In this document: piece by piece, positions 8,931 to 17,374 of the stretch
How the letters are laid out: each line of letters starts with the position of its first letter
Position numbering within the stretch: the stretch's first letter is position 1
Source: CABZJG01 sp902512685
Lineage (GTDB): Bacteria; Pseudomonadota; Alphaproteobacteria; Rhodobacterales; Rhodobacteraceae
DNA: 64,000 nucleotides
Reading direction: 5' to 3'
NCBI GenBank assembly: GCA_051201605.1
Contig: CP179201.1
Location: 3,224,001-3,288,000 of the forward strand
The notes under the pieces: generated by a model
Databases searched by the model: none
Told to the model about the DNA's origin: nothing
The model's input: the letters and a program-made list of their open reading frames with translations, nothing else
Made by a program: the position numbers and the translations under genes

Positions 8931-9881
8931 ATGAACTGGATCACAAACTACGTCCGCCCCCGGATTAATTCGATCTTTTCGCGACGCGAAGTCCCGGAAA
9001 ATCTGTGGTCTAAATGCAGCGATTGTGGAACCATGCTGTTTCATCGCGAATTGAGTGATAATCTCAATGTGTGCACCCAATGCGGCCATCATATGGCAAT
9101 CAGCCCACGGGATCGGTTCACAGGATTGTTTGATGGCGGGATATTCGTTGAAGTTGCCGTGGCCGAACCGATCGCCGATCCGCTGCAATTCAAGGATCAA
9201 AAGAAATATCCCGACCGGATGAAGGCGGCGCAGAAATCAACCGAAGAAAAAGAAGCCATGCTGGTGGCCGAGGGCGAGATTGGCCGCACCCCGATTGTGG
9301 CCGCCGCGCAGGATTTTTCATTTATGGGCGGATCGATGGGCATGTATGTGGGCAATGCCATCATTGCGGCCGCCCAGCGGGCGGTTGAATTAAAGCGGCC
9401 ATTGGTTCTGTTTTCCGCCGCCGGCGGCGCGCGGATGCAAGAAGGCATTTTAAGCTTGATGCAGATGCCGCGCACCACGGTGGCGGTGCAAATGCTAAAA
9501 GAGGCCGGGCTGCCTTATATCGTCGTGCTGACCCACCCGACCACCGGCGGGGTTACAGCCTCTTATGCGATGCTGGGGGATGTGCATATTGCCGAACCCA
9601 ACGCGCTGATTTGTTTTGCCGGCCCGCGGGTGATTGAACAGACAATTCGCGAAAAGCTGCCCGAGGGCTTTCAACGGGCCGAATACCTGCTGGATCATGG
9701 CATGCTCGACCGCGTGACCCCGCGCGGGGATATGCGCGATGAGCTGGTCACCATCATTCGGATGATGCTGGGTCTAAGCCCGGCGGTCAAGGGCGATCTG
9801 CCAAAGCCTGATGCGCCCGCGCCTTCTGCTGCGGACACCGTGCCCGAGCCATCGGCAGAGACGGCCAAGTCCGCCCCATGA
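8931..9881 (+). CDS. accD: acetyl-CoA carboxylase carboxyltransferase subunit beta
   Basis: AccD pairs with AccA to transfer the carboxyl group from carboxybiotin to acetyl-CoA, the committed step of fatty acid synthesis. The 316 residues begin with the four-cysteine zinc ribbon (Cys29, Cys32, Cys48, Cys51), followed by the crotonase-like carboxyltransferase core (SFMGGSMG, FSAAGGARMQEG, LTHPTTGGVTASYAMLGD, AGPRVIEQT). The last 30 residues are Pro/Ala-rich and probably disordered. The stop overlaps the folC start by 4 bp (ATGA), implying translational coupling; accD-folC is a common bacterial pair. Confidence 0.97.
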   Translation: MNWITNYVRPRINSIFSRREVPENLWSKCSDCGTMLFHRELSDNLNVCTQCGHHMAISPRDRFTGLFDGGIFVEVAVAEPIADPLQFKDQKKYPDRMKAAQKSTEEKEAMLVAEGEIGRTPIVAAAQDFSFMGGSMGMYVGNAIIAAAQRAVELKRPLVLFSAAGGARMQEGILSLMQMPRTTVAVQMLKEAGLPYIVVLTHPTTGGVTASYAMLGDVHIAEPNALICFAGPRVIEQTIREKLPEGFQRAEYLLDHGMLDRVTPRGDMRDELVTIIRMMLGLSPAVKGDLPKPDAPAPSAADTVPEPSAETAKSAP

Positions 9882-11152
9882 CAGCGGCCGGATCCGACAT
9901 CATCCTTGAACGGATGATGGCGCTGCACCCCAAAGTGATCGACCTGACATTGGACCGCGTCTGGCGGCTACTGGCCGCTTTGGACAATCCGCAAAACACT
10001 GTGCCGCCCGTGGTACATATTGCCGGTACCAACGGCAAAGGCAGCACTTTGACCATGATCCGCGCAGGTTTAGAGGCAGCAGACAAGCGCGTGCATGCCT
10101 ATACTTCGCCGCATCTGGCGCTGTTTCACGAACGTATCCGGCTGGCGGGCACATTGATCTCAGAGCCTGATCTGACCGCGCTGCTGGATGAATGCTATGC
10201 GGCCAACAAAGGCGAAACGATTACCTATTTTGAAATCACCACCTGCGCTGCACTGCTGGGCATGGCGCGCAGCGCGGCCGATTATACGCTGCTTGAAGTG
10301 GGGCTTGGCGGCCGTCTGGATGCCACCAATGTGATCGCAAAGCCGGCGCTAAGCATTATCACGCCGGTGTCGATCGACCACCAACAGTTTCTAGGCGAAA
10401 CCCTGCCGGAAATTGCCGGTGAAAAGGCCGGCATCATCAAACGCGGCGTACCGCTGGTGGTGGGCACGCAATCGGATGCTGCGCTTGAGGTGATCGAAGC
10501 CAAGGCCAACGCGCTTGGCGCGCCGCTGATCGTGCATGGCCAGCACTGGCATGTCAGCGCTGAATATGGCCGGATGATTTACCAAGACGAGCGCGGTCTT
10601 CTGGATTTGCCGCTGCCCAACCTGCCCGGGGCGCATCAGCTGCAAAATGCCGGCACCGCCATAGCGGCGCTGCGCGCGCTTGGTCAGCCCAATGAGATGT
10701 GCGAACAGGCCGTCAGCACAGCGCAATGGCCGGCGCGGATGCAGCGGCTGCGCGGCGGCCCGCTGATCGCGGCCGCACCGCAGGCCGAGCTGTGGCTCGA
10801 TGGCGGTCATAATCCGGCAGCCGGCAAAGCAATTGCCGCGCATCTGGCCAGCCTGCCCAAACAGCCAACCTATCTAATCTGTGGGATGCTAAATACCAAA
10901 GATGTCGCCGGATATATGCGCCCTCTGGCCGGCGTTGCGCAAGGGCTTTACGGGGTTTCCATCCCGGGTGAGCCCAATACGCTAAAAGCCGATGAGACGG
11001 CCGCATTGGCCGCCGAGCAAGGCCTGCAGGCACAAGCAGCTGAAAGCCCCCTCGAGGCGGTTCGCCATATTATCGCGCAAGAGCCAGCGGCGCGTATATT
11101 GATCTGCGGCTCGCTGTATCTGGCCGGCGCGGTGCTGCGCGAGCATCACTAA
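9878..11152 (+). CDS. folC: bifunctional folylpolyglutamate/dihydrofolate synthase
   Basis: FolC attaches glutamate to dihydropteroate and to folates, an ATP-dependent ligase step of folate synthesis. The 424-residue protein has the Mur-ligase-like fold signatures: P-loop HIAGTNGKGST (residues 47-57), GLGGRLDATNV near 145, SIDHQQFLG near 168 and the C-terminal LWLDGGHNPAAG. Length is typical. It is coupled to accD by a 4-bp overlap. The following gene, zapE, converges on it, with only 33 bp between the stops. Confidence 0.95.
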   Translation: MTAAGSDIILERMMALHPKVIDLTLDRVWRLLAALDNPQNTVPPVVHIAGTNGKGSTLTMIRAGLEAADKRVHAYTSPHLALFHERIRLAGTLISEPDLTALLDECYAANKGETITYFEITTCAALLGMARSAADYTLLEVGLGGRLDATNVIAKPALSIITPVSIDHQQFLGETLPEIAGEKAGIIKRGVPLVVGTQSDAALEVIEAKANALGAPLIVHGQHWHVSAEYGRMIYQDERGLLDLPLPNLPGAHQLQNAGTAIAALRALGQPNEMCEQAVSTAQWPARMQRLRGGPLIAAAPQAELWLDGGHNPAAGKAIAAHLASLPKQPTYLICGMLNTKDVAGYMRPLAGVAQGLYGVSIPGEPNTLKADETAALAAEQGLQAQAAESPLEAVRHIIAQEPAARILICGSLYLAGAVLREHH

Positions 11153-11185
11153 AACGCCGCCAAGCAGCCCATAGGGCTTATACCG

Positions 11186-12241
11186 TCACCCTGCCCAGTC
11201 TGCCGATTGTATTTCGCGCAGGCGGCTGGCCGTGCGTTCAAATTCAAATATGCCTTCGCCTTCAACATACAGCATTTCCGGCGCTGCAGCAGCCGAACAG
11301 ATCAACCGCACGCGGGCCTCGTATAAAGTGTCGATCAGGGTGACAAACCGCTTGGCTTCGTTAAAATTACTGCGGCCCATTTGCGGCACATCTTCGATCA
11401 CCAGAACCCGCAGATGCTCGGCGATGGCCAGATAATCGGCCGGCCCAAGCGGCTGGCCGCACAGATCATAAAAGGCAAATCGCCCGACCCCGTTAAAATA
11501 GCGCGGGACCGGCAACTTGCGGCCTTTGACAAACAAATGAAAGCGCGCTTCTTCACCGCCGGTCAAATCGCGCCAAATGCGATCAATTGCGCCTCTTGCT
11601 TCGGCCCCTGCAGGGGTGAAATACACCTGCGTTCCAGCCATGCGGTTTTGCCGGTAATCTGTATCGCCCTGCATCGGGTGGATCACCAGCGCGCTCTCGA
11701 ACAGCGCTATAAAGGGCATGAACAACTGCCGGTTCAACCCGTTTTTATAAAGATCCTTGGGTGGCCGGTTTGAAGTTGTGATCACCGCCACCCCATGCCC
11801 GAACAGCAGCTCAAACAACCGCCCGACAATCATCGCATCAGCAATGTCTTTAATTTGCATTTCATCCAGCGCCAAAAGCTTTAGGTCTTTGGCGATGTCT
11901 TTGGCAACCTGCGCAAGCGCATCTTTGGTGGCGGTCTTGCGCGCCTCATGCAGCGCACCTTGGACCTCTTGCATAAAGCTGTGAAAATGCGCGCGGCGCA
12001 CGTCACCGCTGAGGGTATCGACAAACAAATCCATTAAAAAAGATTTGCCGCACCCAACGCCGCCCCAGATATAAAGCCCTTTGGGCGCCGGGGCCGCTTT
12101 GCGAAAAAAACCACGCCGCACCGGGGTAAGCACCGCCTGTTGCAACCGGTCCAGCTTCGGCAAAAGCGCCTCTTGCGCCGCATCGGCGGTGATTTTTTGC
12201 TCGGCAACCAGAGCGGTGTATCTATCTGTTACGCTGCACAT
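11186..12241 (-). CDS. zapE: cell division protein ZapE, AFG1-like ATPase
   Basis: A 351-residue P-loop ATPase of the AFG1/ZapE family (ZapE destabilises FtsZ polymers; AFG1 is the mitochondrial homologue). Walker A is GGVGCGKSF (Lys66), Walker B is LLALDEMQ, and ITTSNRPP is the sensor-1 region. FFTPAG and GRFAFYDLCGQPLG are further family signatures. I chose the ATG at 12241 (MCSVTDRYTAL), where family similarity begins; the frame is open for 27 more codons upstream. Convergent with folC. Confidence 0.92.
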   Translation of the reverse strand: MCSVTDRYTALVAEQKITADAAQEALLPKLDRLQQAVLTPVRRGFFRKAAPAPKGLYIWGGVGCGKSFLMDLFVDTLSGDVRRAHFHSFMQEVQGALHEARKTATKDALAQVAKDIAKDLKLLALDEMQIKDIADAMIVGRLFELLFGHGVAVITTSNRPPKDLYKNGLNRQLFMPFIALFESALVIHPMQGDTDYRQNRMAGTQVYFTPAGAEARGAIDRIWRDLTGGEEARFHLFVKGRKLPVPRYFNGVGRFAFYDLCGQPLGPADYLAIAEHLRVLVIEDVPQMGRSNFNEAKRFVTLIDTLYEARVRLICSAAAAPEMLYVEGEGIFEFERTASRLREIQSADWAG

Positions 12242-12373
12242 AACTGCCAAATACAGCCCCGCGCGACAGAAGAAAAGAGCGCGCCGTTCAAAACTTCCCC
12301 AGCGTAAAAATTGACCCCGCATTAAAAAGCCTTGTAGCCTTTGAGGCTAGACCAGCGAGAAAGTAAGGGCGCA

Positions 12374-13612
12374 ATGTCAAAATCATCGACCATGTTCACA
12401 CCCGTGCTAATCGCGGGCTGTATGATCATTTTGATCAGCTTTTTGGTGCGCGCTTCATTTGGAGTGTTTCAAATTCCCATTGCCGAGGATTTTGGCTGGC
12501 TGCGGGTCGAGTTTTCGCTGGCCATTGCCATCCAGAACCTTGCATGGGGTATCGGCCAGCCCATATTTGGCGCTTTGGCGGAAAAAATTGGCGATCGCCG
12601 CGCAATCTTTGCCGGCGGTTTGTTTTATGCAGCGGGCTTGGTGCTTTCCTCTTTTGCGGTATCGCCAGTGGCGCATCAATTTTACGCTCTGCTGATTGGC
12701 TTCGGGGTCGCAGGCACGGGCTTTGGTGTTATTTTGGCGGTGGTCGGCCGAGCCAGCCGCCCAGAGCATCGATCGATGTCGCTGGCCATCGCAACGGCGG
12801 CCGGCAGCGGCGGCCAGGTGATCGGGCCGCCCTTGGCCGAATGGCTTTTGGGGCTGATGAACTGGCCATCCGTCTTTTTGCTTTTTGCCGCCGCAATCCT
12901 TGGCAGCTTGCTGATCCTGCCGTTGATGCGCGCGCCGGCGCTGGTCAGTAAAGACGAAATAGAACGCTCGATGGGTGAGGTTTTGCGCCACGCGATCCGC
13001 GACCCCAGCTTTGCGATGATCTTTTTCGGGTTTTTCAGCTGCGGCTATCAACTGGGGTTTATATCCGCCCATTTTCCCGCGATGATTACCGAAATGTGCG
13101 GCCCACTGGCCCCCGGCAGCCCGCTGAGCAGCCTTGGAATTACCACGACCTCTGCCTTGGGCGCTTTTGCGCTGTCACTGATCGGCATTGCCAATGTTGC
13201 CGGCACGCTGTTGGCGGGCCATCTGGGCAATAGAATTGCCAAGAAATACCTTTTGTCGGGTATTTATTTTGGCCGCACGGTGATTGCTGCGGTGTTTATC
13301 ATGCTGCCAATAACGCCGCTGAGCGTGGTTCTGTTTTCGGCGGCCATGGGCACGCTTTGGCTCGCCACTGTGCCGCTGACCAGCGGGTTGATCGCGCATC
13401 TTTACGGGCTGCGCTATATGGGTACGCTTTATGGCATTGTGTTCTTTTCCCATCAGCTGGGCAGTTTTCTAGGGGTGTGGCTTGGCGGCCGAATGTATGA
13501 CATCTATGGCAATTACACGGCGGTCTGGTGGGTTGGGATCGGCGTCGGCGCATTCAGCGCTTTGGTACACCTTCCCGTGCGTGAAGGGAGGCCCGTTGCC
13601 GCCGCTGCATAG
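12374..13612 (+). CDS. MFS transporter, probably organic anion type
   Basis: A 412-residue protein with about 12 hydrophobic segments and the MFS loop 2-3 motif GALAEKIGDRRA. RASFGVFQIPIAEDFGW resembles oxalate/formate antiporter-like and monocarboxylate-porter-like MFS proteins common in Rhodobacterales, but the substrate cannot be read from sequence. The ATG at 12374 follows AAGGG by 6 bp. The gene is divergent from zapE with 132 bp between starts; a 6-bp palindrome-like hairpin (TAGCCT-TTG-AGGCTA, 12335-12349) lies in that gap. The gene ends directly at the remnant region. Confidence 0.87.
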   Translation: MSKSSTMFTPVLIAGCMIILISFLVRASFGVFQIPIAEDFGWLRVEFSLAIAIQNLAWGIGQPIFGALAEKIGDRRAIFAGGLFYAAGLVLSSFAVSPVAHQFYALLIGFGVAGTGFGVILAVVGRASRPEHRSMSLAIATAAGSGGQVIGPPLAEWLLGLMNWPSVFLLFAAAILGSLLILPLMRAPALVSKDEIERSMGEVLRHAIRDPSFAMIFFGFFSCGYQLGFISAHFPAMITEMCGPLAPGSPLSSLGITTTSALGAFALSLIGIANVAGTLLAGHLGNRIAKKYLLSGIYFGRTVIAAVFIMLPITPLSVVLFSAAMGTLWLATVPLTSGLIAHLYGLRYMGTLYGIVFFSHQLGSFLGVWLGGRMYDIYGNYTAVWWVGIGVGAFSALVHLPVREGRPVAAAA

Positions 13613-13744
13613 GCTGCCCAAAGGGGCGATTTCGGCCGCGCAACTGCGCCACCGACTCCCGGGACTTGTCGCCTGCGCGCAAATCTCCCGCTTCTCCTCA
13701 TCAGCCCAAAACCGCCTCTTCCGCCTGCTCATAGAGTGCCTCAT
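13613..13744 (-). mobile_element. IS66-type transposase OrfA fragment (remnant)
   Basis: On the minus strand an ATG at 13744 (or 13732, MSRRKRRFW) opens a frame whose first about 29 residues, including DEEKREICAQATSPG, match the helix-turn-helix start of IS66-family TnpA/OrfA proteins. The expected continuation (VSVAQVARRY) appears only in another frame (SVAQLRGRN), then the similarity ends beside the MFS stop. No terminal inverted repeat, TnpB or transposase gene is present. It is a dead scrap of an insertion sequence and probably marks the junction that removed the front of the neighbouring amidohydrolase gene. Confidence 0.65.
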
Positions 13745-13815
13745 AGTGTCCACTATCAATGGTGGGCACTTAGATCACTCTCCCCAAAACCGTTATATCG
13801 GGTTCACCGAGCGCT

Positions 13816-14387
13816 CACGATAGCTTGAAATCTATGGGACTTTCGCGTGGAGCATCAGCATTAGGCGTGGCTTTGGCGTTGGGCGAAATCTACCCTACAA
13901 ACGCGGAACGTGCCTTATCTGAAGGCGACAGTGCTATTTGGTCAAGCCGTGCGAGCGCTTCAGCCGGAGTTGAACTTATGGGACATGAGACATTGGTTCT
14001 TGGGATGAGTAATTTCTGGTCCGGTCCACTCATTGTGGACCACGCCGTAATGAAAGACGCTATAGACACGCGGGCGGTTACACCCGCCTCAAACTGGAAA
14101 TGTCAAAGGCAAATACTTTGAGGGCGATCTTTGCAAAAGCAGAAGCTTCAACGTCCGGTAAAATTCGGGGATTACGCCATACGATGCTCAATGACAGTGA
14201 TATATCCTCTACACGTCATGCGCGGGCCATGGTCGGTGGAACGCTTGGCGGCCTAATTGGGCGGACTGACCTTTTTATTTCTGGGGGCGCAGAACATCAG
14301 GGGCCAGATGGAGGAGGCCCTGTCGCTCTCATCGCGGAATGCATGGGTAAAATGAGTGCAATGCGGCGCCAAAAGGCCTCTTATTAG
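13816..14387 (+). pseudogene. ring-opening amidohydrolase (AtzD/barbiturase family), truncated and frameshifted
   Basis: The family hydrolyses cyanuric acid or barbituric acid rings. Similarity begins at DSLKSMGLSRGASALGVALALGE (first residues at 13819) and includes the serine region IWSSRASASAGVELMGHE. The frame then shifts by one base near 14075-14100. The second frame continues with AIFAKAEAS, LRHTMLNDSDISSTRHARA and the near-C-terminal SGGAEHQGPDGGGPVALIAE, ending at TAG 14385-14387. The N-terminal half is absent; the DNA upstream is the IS66 scrap. Two lesions make function very unlikely. The split between cyanuric acid amidohydrolase and barbiturase cannot be decided from the remnant. 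Confidence 0.8.
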
Positions 14388-14489
14388 AAGCATGCCGAAA
14401 TTTCATAGCCGACTTATTTCATCTATTTTGATTTTCCTCGCACTCATCCCTCTGTAGAAATGGATATTCATCCAACAGAGGGGTTAGCT

Positions 14490-14726
14490 TCAAGGTAGCA
14501 GCCGATAGGTTCCCACATTTTTTCCATTGCGCAACACGGCAAGGCGGCCGTCGTTTCGGAAGAGCGCTATGGTTTCACGCCAGTCGTCGTTGGGAGTGGC
14601 ATCGTCGACGAGAAGCAGTTTGAAGCGCTCGATATCCTGAGCGCCCAGCAGTGCGTTGAGCGCCTCGGCCAGGTAAGCTGCGCTGTCGTAATGTGCCAGT
14701 AGAATGGTGACGCGCGATGCTGTCAT
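14490..14726 (-). pseudogene. glycosyltransferase family 2 N-terminal fragment
   Basis: From the ATG at 14726 the frame gives 78 residues beginning MTASRVTILLAHYDSAAYL and containing LLLVDDATPNDDW and LRNGKNVGTYR. These are the first strands of a GT-A fold GT2 enzyme with the nucleotide-binding VDDAT. Frame and similarity then stop at 14490, so the acceptor-side domain (about 200 residues in relatives) is missing. The start overlaps the stop of the decayed GT51 gene by 4 bp (ATGA), showing that both once formed one operon. Confidence 0.7.
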
Positions 14727-15402
14727 TTGCACACCTCCAGCGTGACGTCCGTGACACCCTGTGGCACGCATTCCCCTGCAGTCAGCTTTTTCAGCCGTGC
14801 CAGCCGTGCGTCGCTTTTTTCGTTGCCGGCAATTGGTGGTTAGGCCTTGGGGGCGATCAATGCGCCGGTCAAGCGCATAAATTCGTCATCCGCCAGATCA
14901 GGAACGGATTTGCCGAAATACACCTGCGCGCCATCCCCAAAACCGTAGACGGGTTCGCCCTGGTGGTTTCCCAGATAGACCACGTTCAGGAAGGCGGTGA
15001 GCTGGGATTTCTTATCAACATTGGGAGTGATCACGTAGCGGGCGATCAGGGTCTGCTCCAGTTTGGCAAAACCAGGTTTGAAATCATCGAAGAACAGTTT
15101 CTTCGCGACGGCCTGAGTAATCGAAGTCAGCCCGGCGCCCTTGGTTGTTATATCCACCCCCTTGTGATCGAAGAACCCCGGGTCTTCGATCTGCAAAAGC
15201 ATTTCTTGCTGTCGCGGGGTAAGATCGGCCCATGCCAACACCTCCGGGTGGTCTTGGCTTCTGCCGTCCGGTAGGGTGCGAAAACGCTGTCGAGCTTGCC
15301 ATGGGCCTGCCGCAGTTTGATGCCTTCATAAATGCCGGGCGCAAGGATGGCCGCTAGAAGGGTTACTCCCGTTATTTTCAGGGTGGCGCGGGCTTTGCTC
15401 AT
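14723..15402 (-). pseudogene. monofunctional GT51 peptidoglycan transglycosylase-like gene, frameshifted with a nonsense codon
   Basis: The ATG at 15402 opens MSKARATLKITGVTLLAAIL, a signal anchor. The frame breaks near 15250-15260, where loss of one base fits best. The next frame carries the GT51 motifs: QIEDPGFFDHKGVD with the catalytic Glu, TSITQAVAKKLFF, KKSQLTAFLNVVYLG and FGKSVPDL. It meets a TAA at 14840-14842, but the same frame continues with SDARLARLKKLTAGEC and DVTLEVCK, the usual C-terminal pattern, to a TGA at 14723-14725. Restored length is about 226 residues. Two independent lesions support a pseudogene, not a sequencing error. Confidence 0.75.
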
Positions 15403-15536
15403 AGAGATGCTCCATATCGTTGTTCTTGTGGGGCTGCCGCTGCCAGGCCAAGGCTGCTGCGAGTGATGGATTGTGCGTCAAGGCCAGCGATGAAATAATC
15501 AAGCCAAACTGCGCAGCCATTTTACGGTGATCTAGG

Positions 15537-16460
15537 CTATTCAGGCGGCGCTTGCGGGATCTTATCAAGCACTGCATCGGGGTGGGTATAGGGCAGGCTA
15601 TGGCCCTCATCCGGCACCACCACCTGCTCTGCCGCCGGGTTCCAAGCTGCCATTTTATCCCGGCAATAAAGTGGGATAACATCATCTTCTGCACCCCAAA
15701 TGGCAACCACCTTGGTGCCGGCATCATGGATGCTTTGATGGTCCGCCTGCGCCTGCGACCGCAGCCCGTTGCGCAAAGATGACAGCACCGACGGCAGAAA
15801 CCCGCGATATTGCAATTCGCGCTGCTGCCTGTCCACCACAAAGGGCACAGCCGAGTGCAAAGCGCGTTCTTTTTCTGTCCCTTTGCGATGGCTGCGCCCA
15901 TAGCCCGCCATGAAAAGCCAATCCCCAATTGCGGGCATCACGCGTATAAAGTTTGCAAGCGGCCCAAGCTGATGGCCCATTCCTGCAGGTGCCACCAGCA
16001 CCAAGTTTCGAACCCGCTGTGCAGAGGCCGCCGTATAAGCCGCGGCGACCGCACCGCCCATGGAATAGCCGATCAGCAGGAATTTTTCATGTTCGCCCAG
16101 TGCGTTAAGCAATTCATCCAGATGGCTCACAAAAAATTCCCGATCCTGCGCCGCAGTTGGCCGATCTGAAAACCCGCGCCCGTAATGGTCATAGACCAGC
16201 ACCCGATAGCCTTTGGCAACCAGACCTTCGGCCAGCGCCTCAAACACAAAAGACGGCGTGGTTAGCCCGTGCACACAGACCGCCAGCGGCGCCGATTGCG
16301 GGCCAAAATAGCGGTAATGGGTGCGCCCATGTTTCAGGTCGATAAACGCCCCCGGCGCATCCGCGCGGGCGGTATCATCCATCACCAGTCGCCTGCGCTC
16401 GGCGGCATAGGGCGCGGCCGCCACACCCAGAACCAGCAGGCCTATCAGCACCCAGATCAT
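15537..16460 (-). CDS. alpha/beta hydrolase with N-terminal membrane anchor
   Basis: A 307-residue protein. Residues 1-20 (MIWVLIGLLVLGVAAAPYAA) form an uncleaved or signal-like hydrophobic segment. The hydrolase core has VCVHGLTTPS (oxyanion loop), the nucleophile elbow GYSMGG, an acid region WGAEDDVIPL and the catalytic His in DEGHSLPY. The substrate is unknown. The ATG at 16460 overlaps the stop of the ornithine-cyclodeaminase-like gene by 4 bp, the last step in a three-gene coupled operon (HAD, OCD-like, hydrolase). Confidence 0.84.
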   Translation of the reverse strand: MIWVLIGLLVLGVAAAPYAAERRRLVMDDTARADAPGAFIDLKHGRTHYRYFGPQSAPLAVCVHGLTTPSFVFEALAEGLVAKGYRVLVYDHYGRGFSDRPTAAQDREFFVSHLDELLNALGEHEKFLLIGYSMGGAVAAAYTAASAQRVRNLVLVAPAGMGHQLGPLANFIRVMPAIGDWLFMAGYGRSHRKGTEKERALHSAVPFVVDRQQRELQYRGFLPSVLSSLRNGLRSQAQADHQSIHDAGTKVVAIWGAEDDVIPLYCRDKMAAWNPAAEQVVVPDEGHSLPYTHPDAVLDKIPQAPPE

Positions 16461-17374
16461 TGGGAAGATGCCCAACGCTCAAGCACATAGCGCGCGGTCA
16501 TCAGATCAAGATGGGCGCCGCCACCGTTTTTAAACAGGGTGATTTCATCATCTGATTGACGGGTAAAGTGAGCCGCATCGTAGTAATCACCCAAAATATC
16601 CGAGCGTTGAATAACACCGCTTTCGAGCGGGATCTTAAGCTCGCCAATATGCCCAAGAGTGGTGTCATAGCTGTCCACAAAGACGCGTACCCTTCGCAGC
16701 GTATCATCATCCGCTTCGCGCATATCAGGGCGATAAGCGCCAATAAGGTCAATGTGTTGACCAGCCTTCAACCACGCGCCGCAGATAAGAGGCGTTGTGG
16801 ACATGGTGGCCGAAGCAATTATATCGGCCTGCGCCACGGCCGCTTTTAAATCATCGGCCACCTGCATCCGCTCATCGCCCCCCGCCAACGCTTCGGCCGT
16901 GGCGCGGGTGCGGTTCCAGACGGTAAACCGCGCTTCGGGAAATCCGGCAGCATAGGCCGCGCGCAGGGATCGGGCCACGGTGCCCGCGCCTATAATTAAA
17001 ATGTTGCGGCTGTCGGGGCGGGCCAGCCGCTTGGCTGCCCAAAGGCTGTCACCGGCGGTTTTCCATTTGGTAACCAGATGAAAATCAACCAAGGCCTCAA
17101 GCTCGCCGCTGCGGTCGGAAAAAAGGCTGACCGCGCCGTTAATCATCGGCGCGCCGCGGCTTGGGTTTTGCGGAAAAACAGTGGCTGACTTAACCGCCAA
17201 CCCAAGCCCGTCAATCCACGCAGAGCGCGATAAAAGCGTATCGGGATCACGGTACAGGAATGTATCGGCAATTTCGGCTTTCGGGCGGTTATGACCCTGG
17301 GCAAAGGCCTCGGTCAGCCCGATCCAGTCAAGATGTTTCTGACCTTCTTCGAAGGAAATATATGACAGTTTCAT
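16457..17374 (-). CDS. ornithine cyclodeaminase / mu-crystallin family protein
   Basis: A 305-residue NAD(P)-binding protein. The Rossmann motif ILIIGAGTVARSL lies near residue 130, and VFPQNPSRGAP, STTPLICG and IDLIGAYRPDMRE are typical of the OCD_Mu_crystallin family. Members include ornithine cyclodeaminase, alanine and imino acid (ketimine) dehydrogenases and delta1-pyrroline-2-carboxylate reductases; the substrate here cannot be assigned. I chose the ATG at 17374 because it overlaps the HAD gene stop by 4 bp and family similarity starts there; an open frame extends 28 codons upstream. Confidence 0.87.
   Translation of the reverse strand: MKLSYISFEEGQKHLDWIGLTEAFAQGHNRPKAEIADTFLYRDPDTLLSRSAWIDGLGLAVKSATVFPQNPSRGAPMINGAVSLFSDRSGELEALVDFHLVTKWKTAGDSLWAAKRLARPDSRNILIIGAGTVARSLRAAYAAGFPEARFTVWNRTRATAEALAGGDERMQVADDLKAAVAQADIIASATMSTTPLICGAWLKAGQHIDLIGAYRPDMREADDDTLRRVRVFVDSYDTTLGHIGELKIPLESGVIQRSDILGDYYDAAHFTRQSDDEITLFKNGGGAHLDLMTARYVLERWASSQ

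Noticed and set aside
15404..15536. Minus-strand frame MAAQFGLIISSLALTHNPSL overlapping the GT51 remnant
   Set aside because: Short, no family match and it overlaps the decayed GT51 start in another frame.
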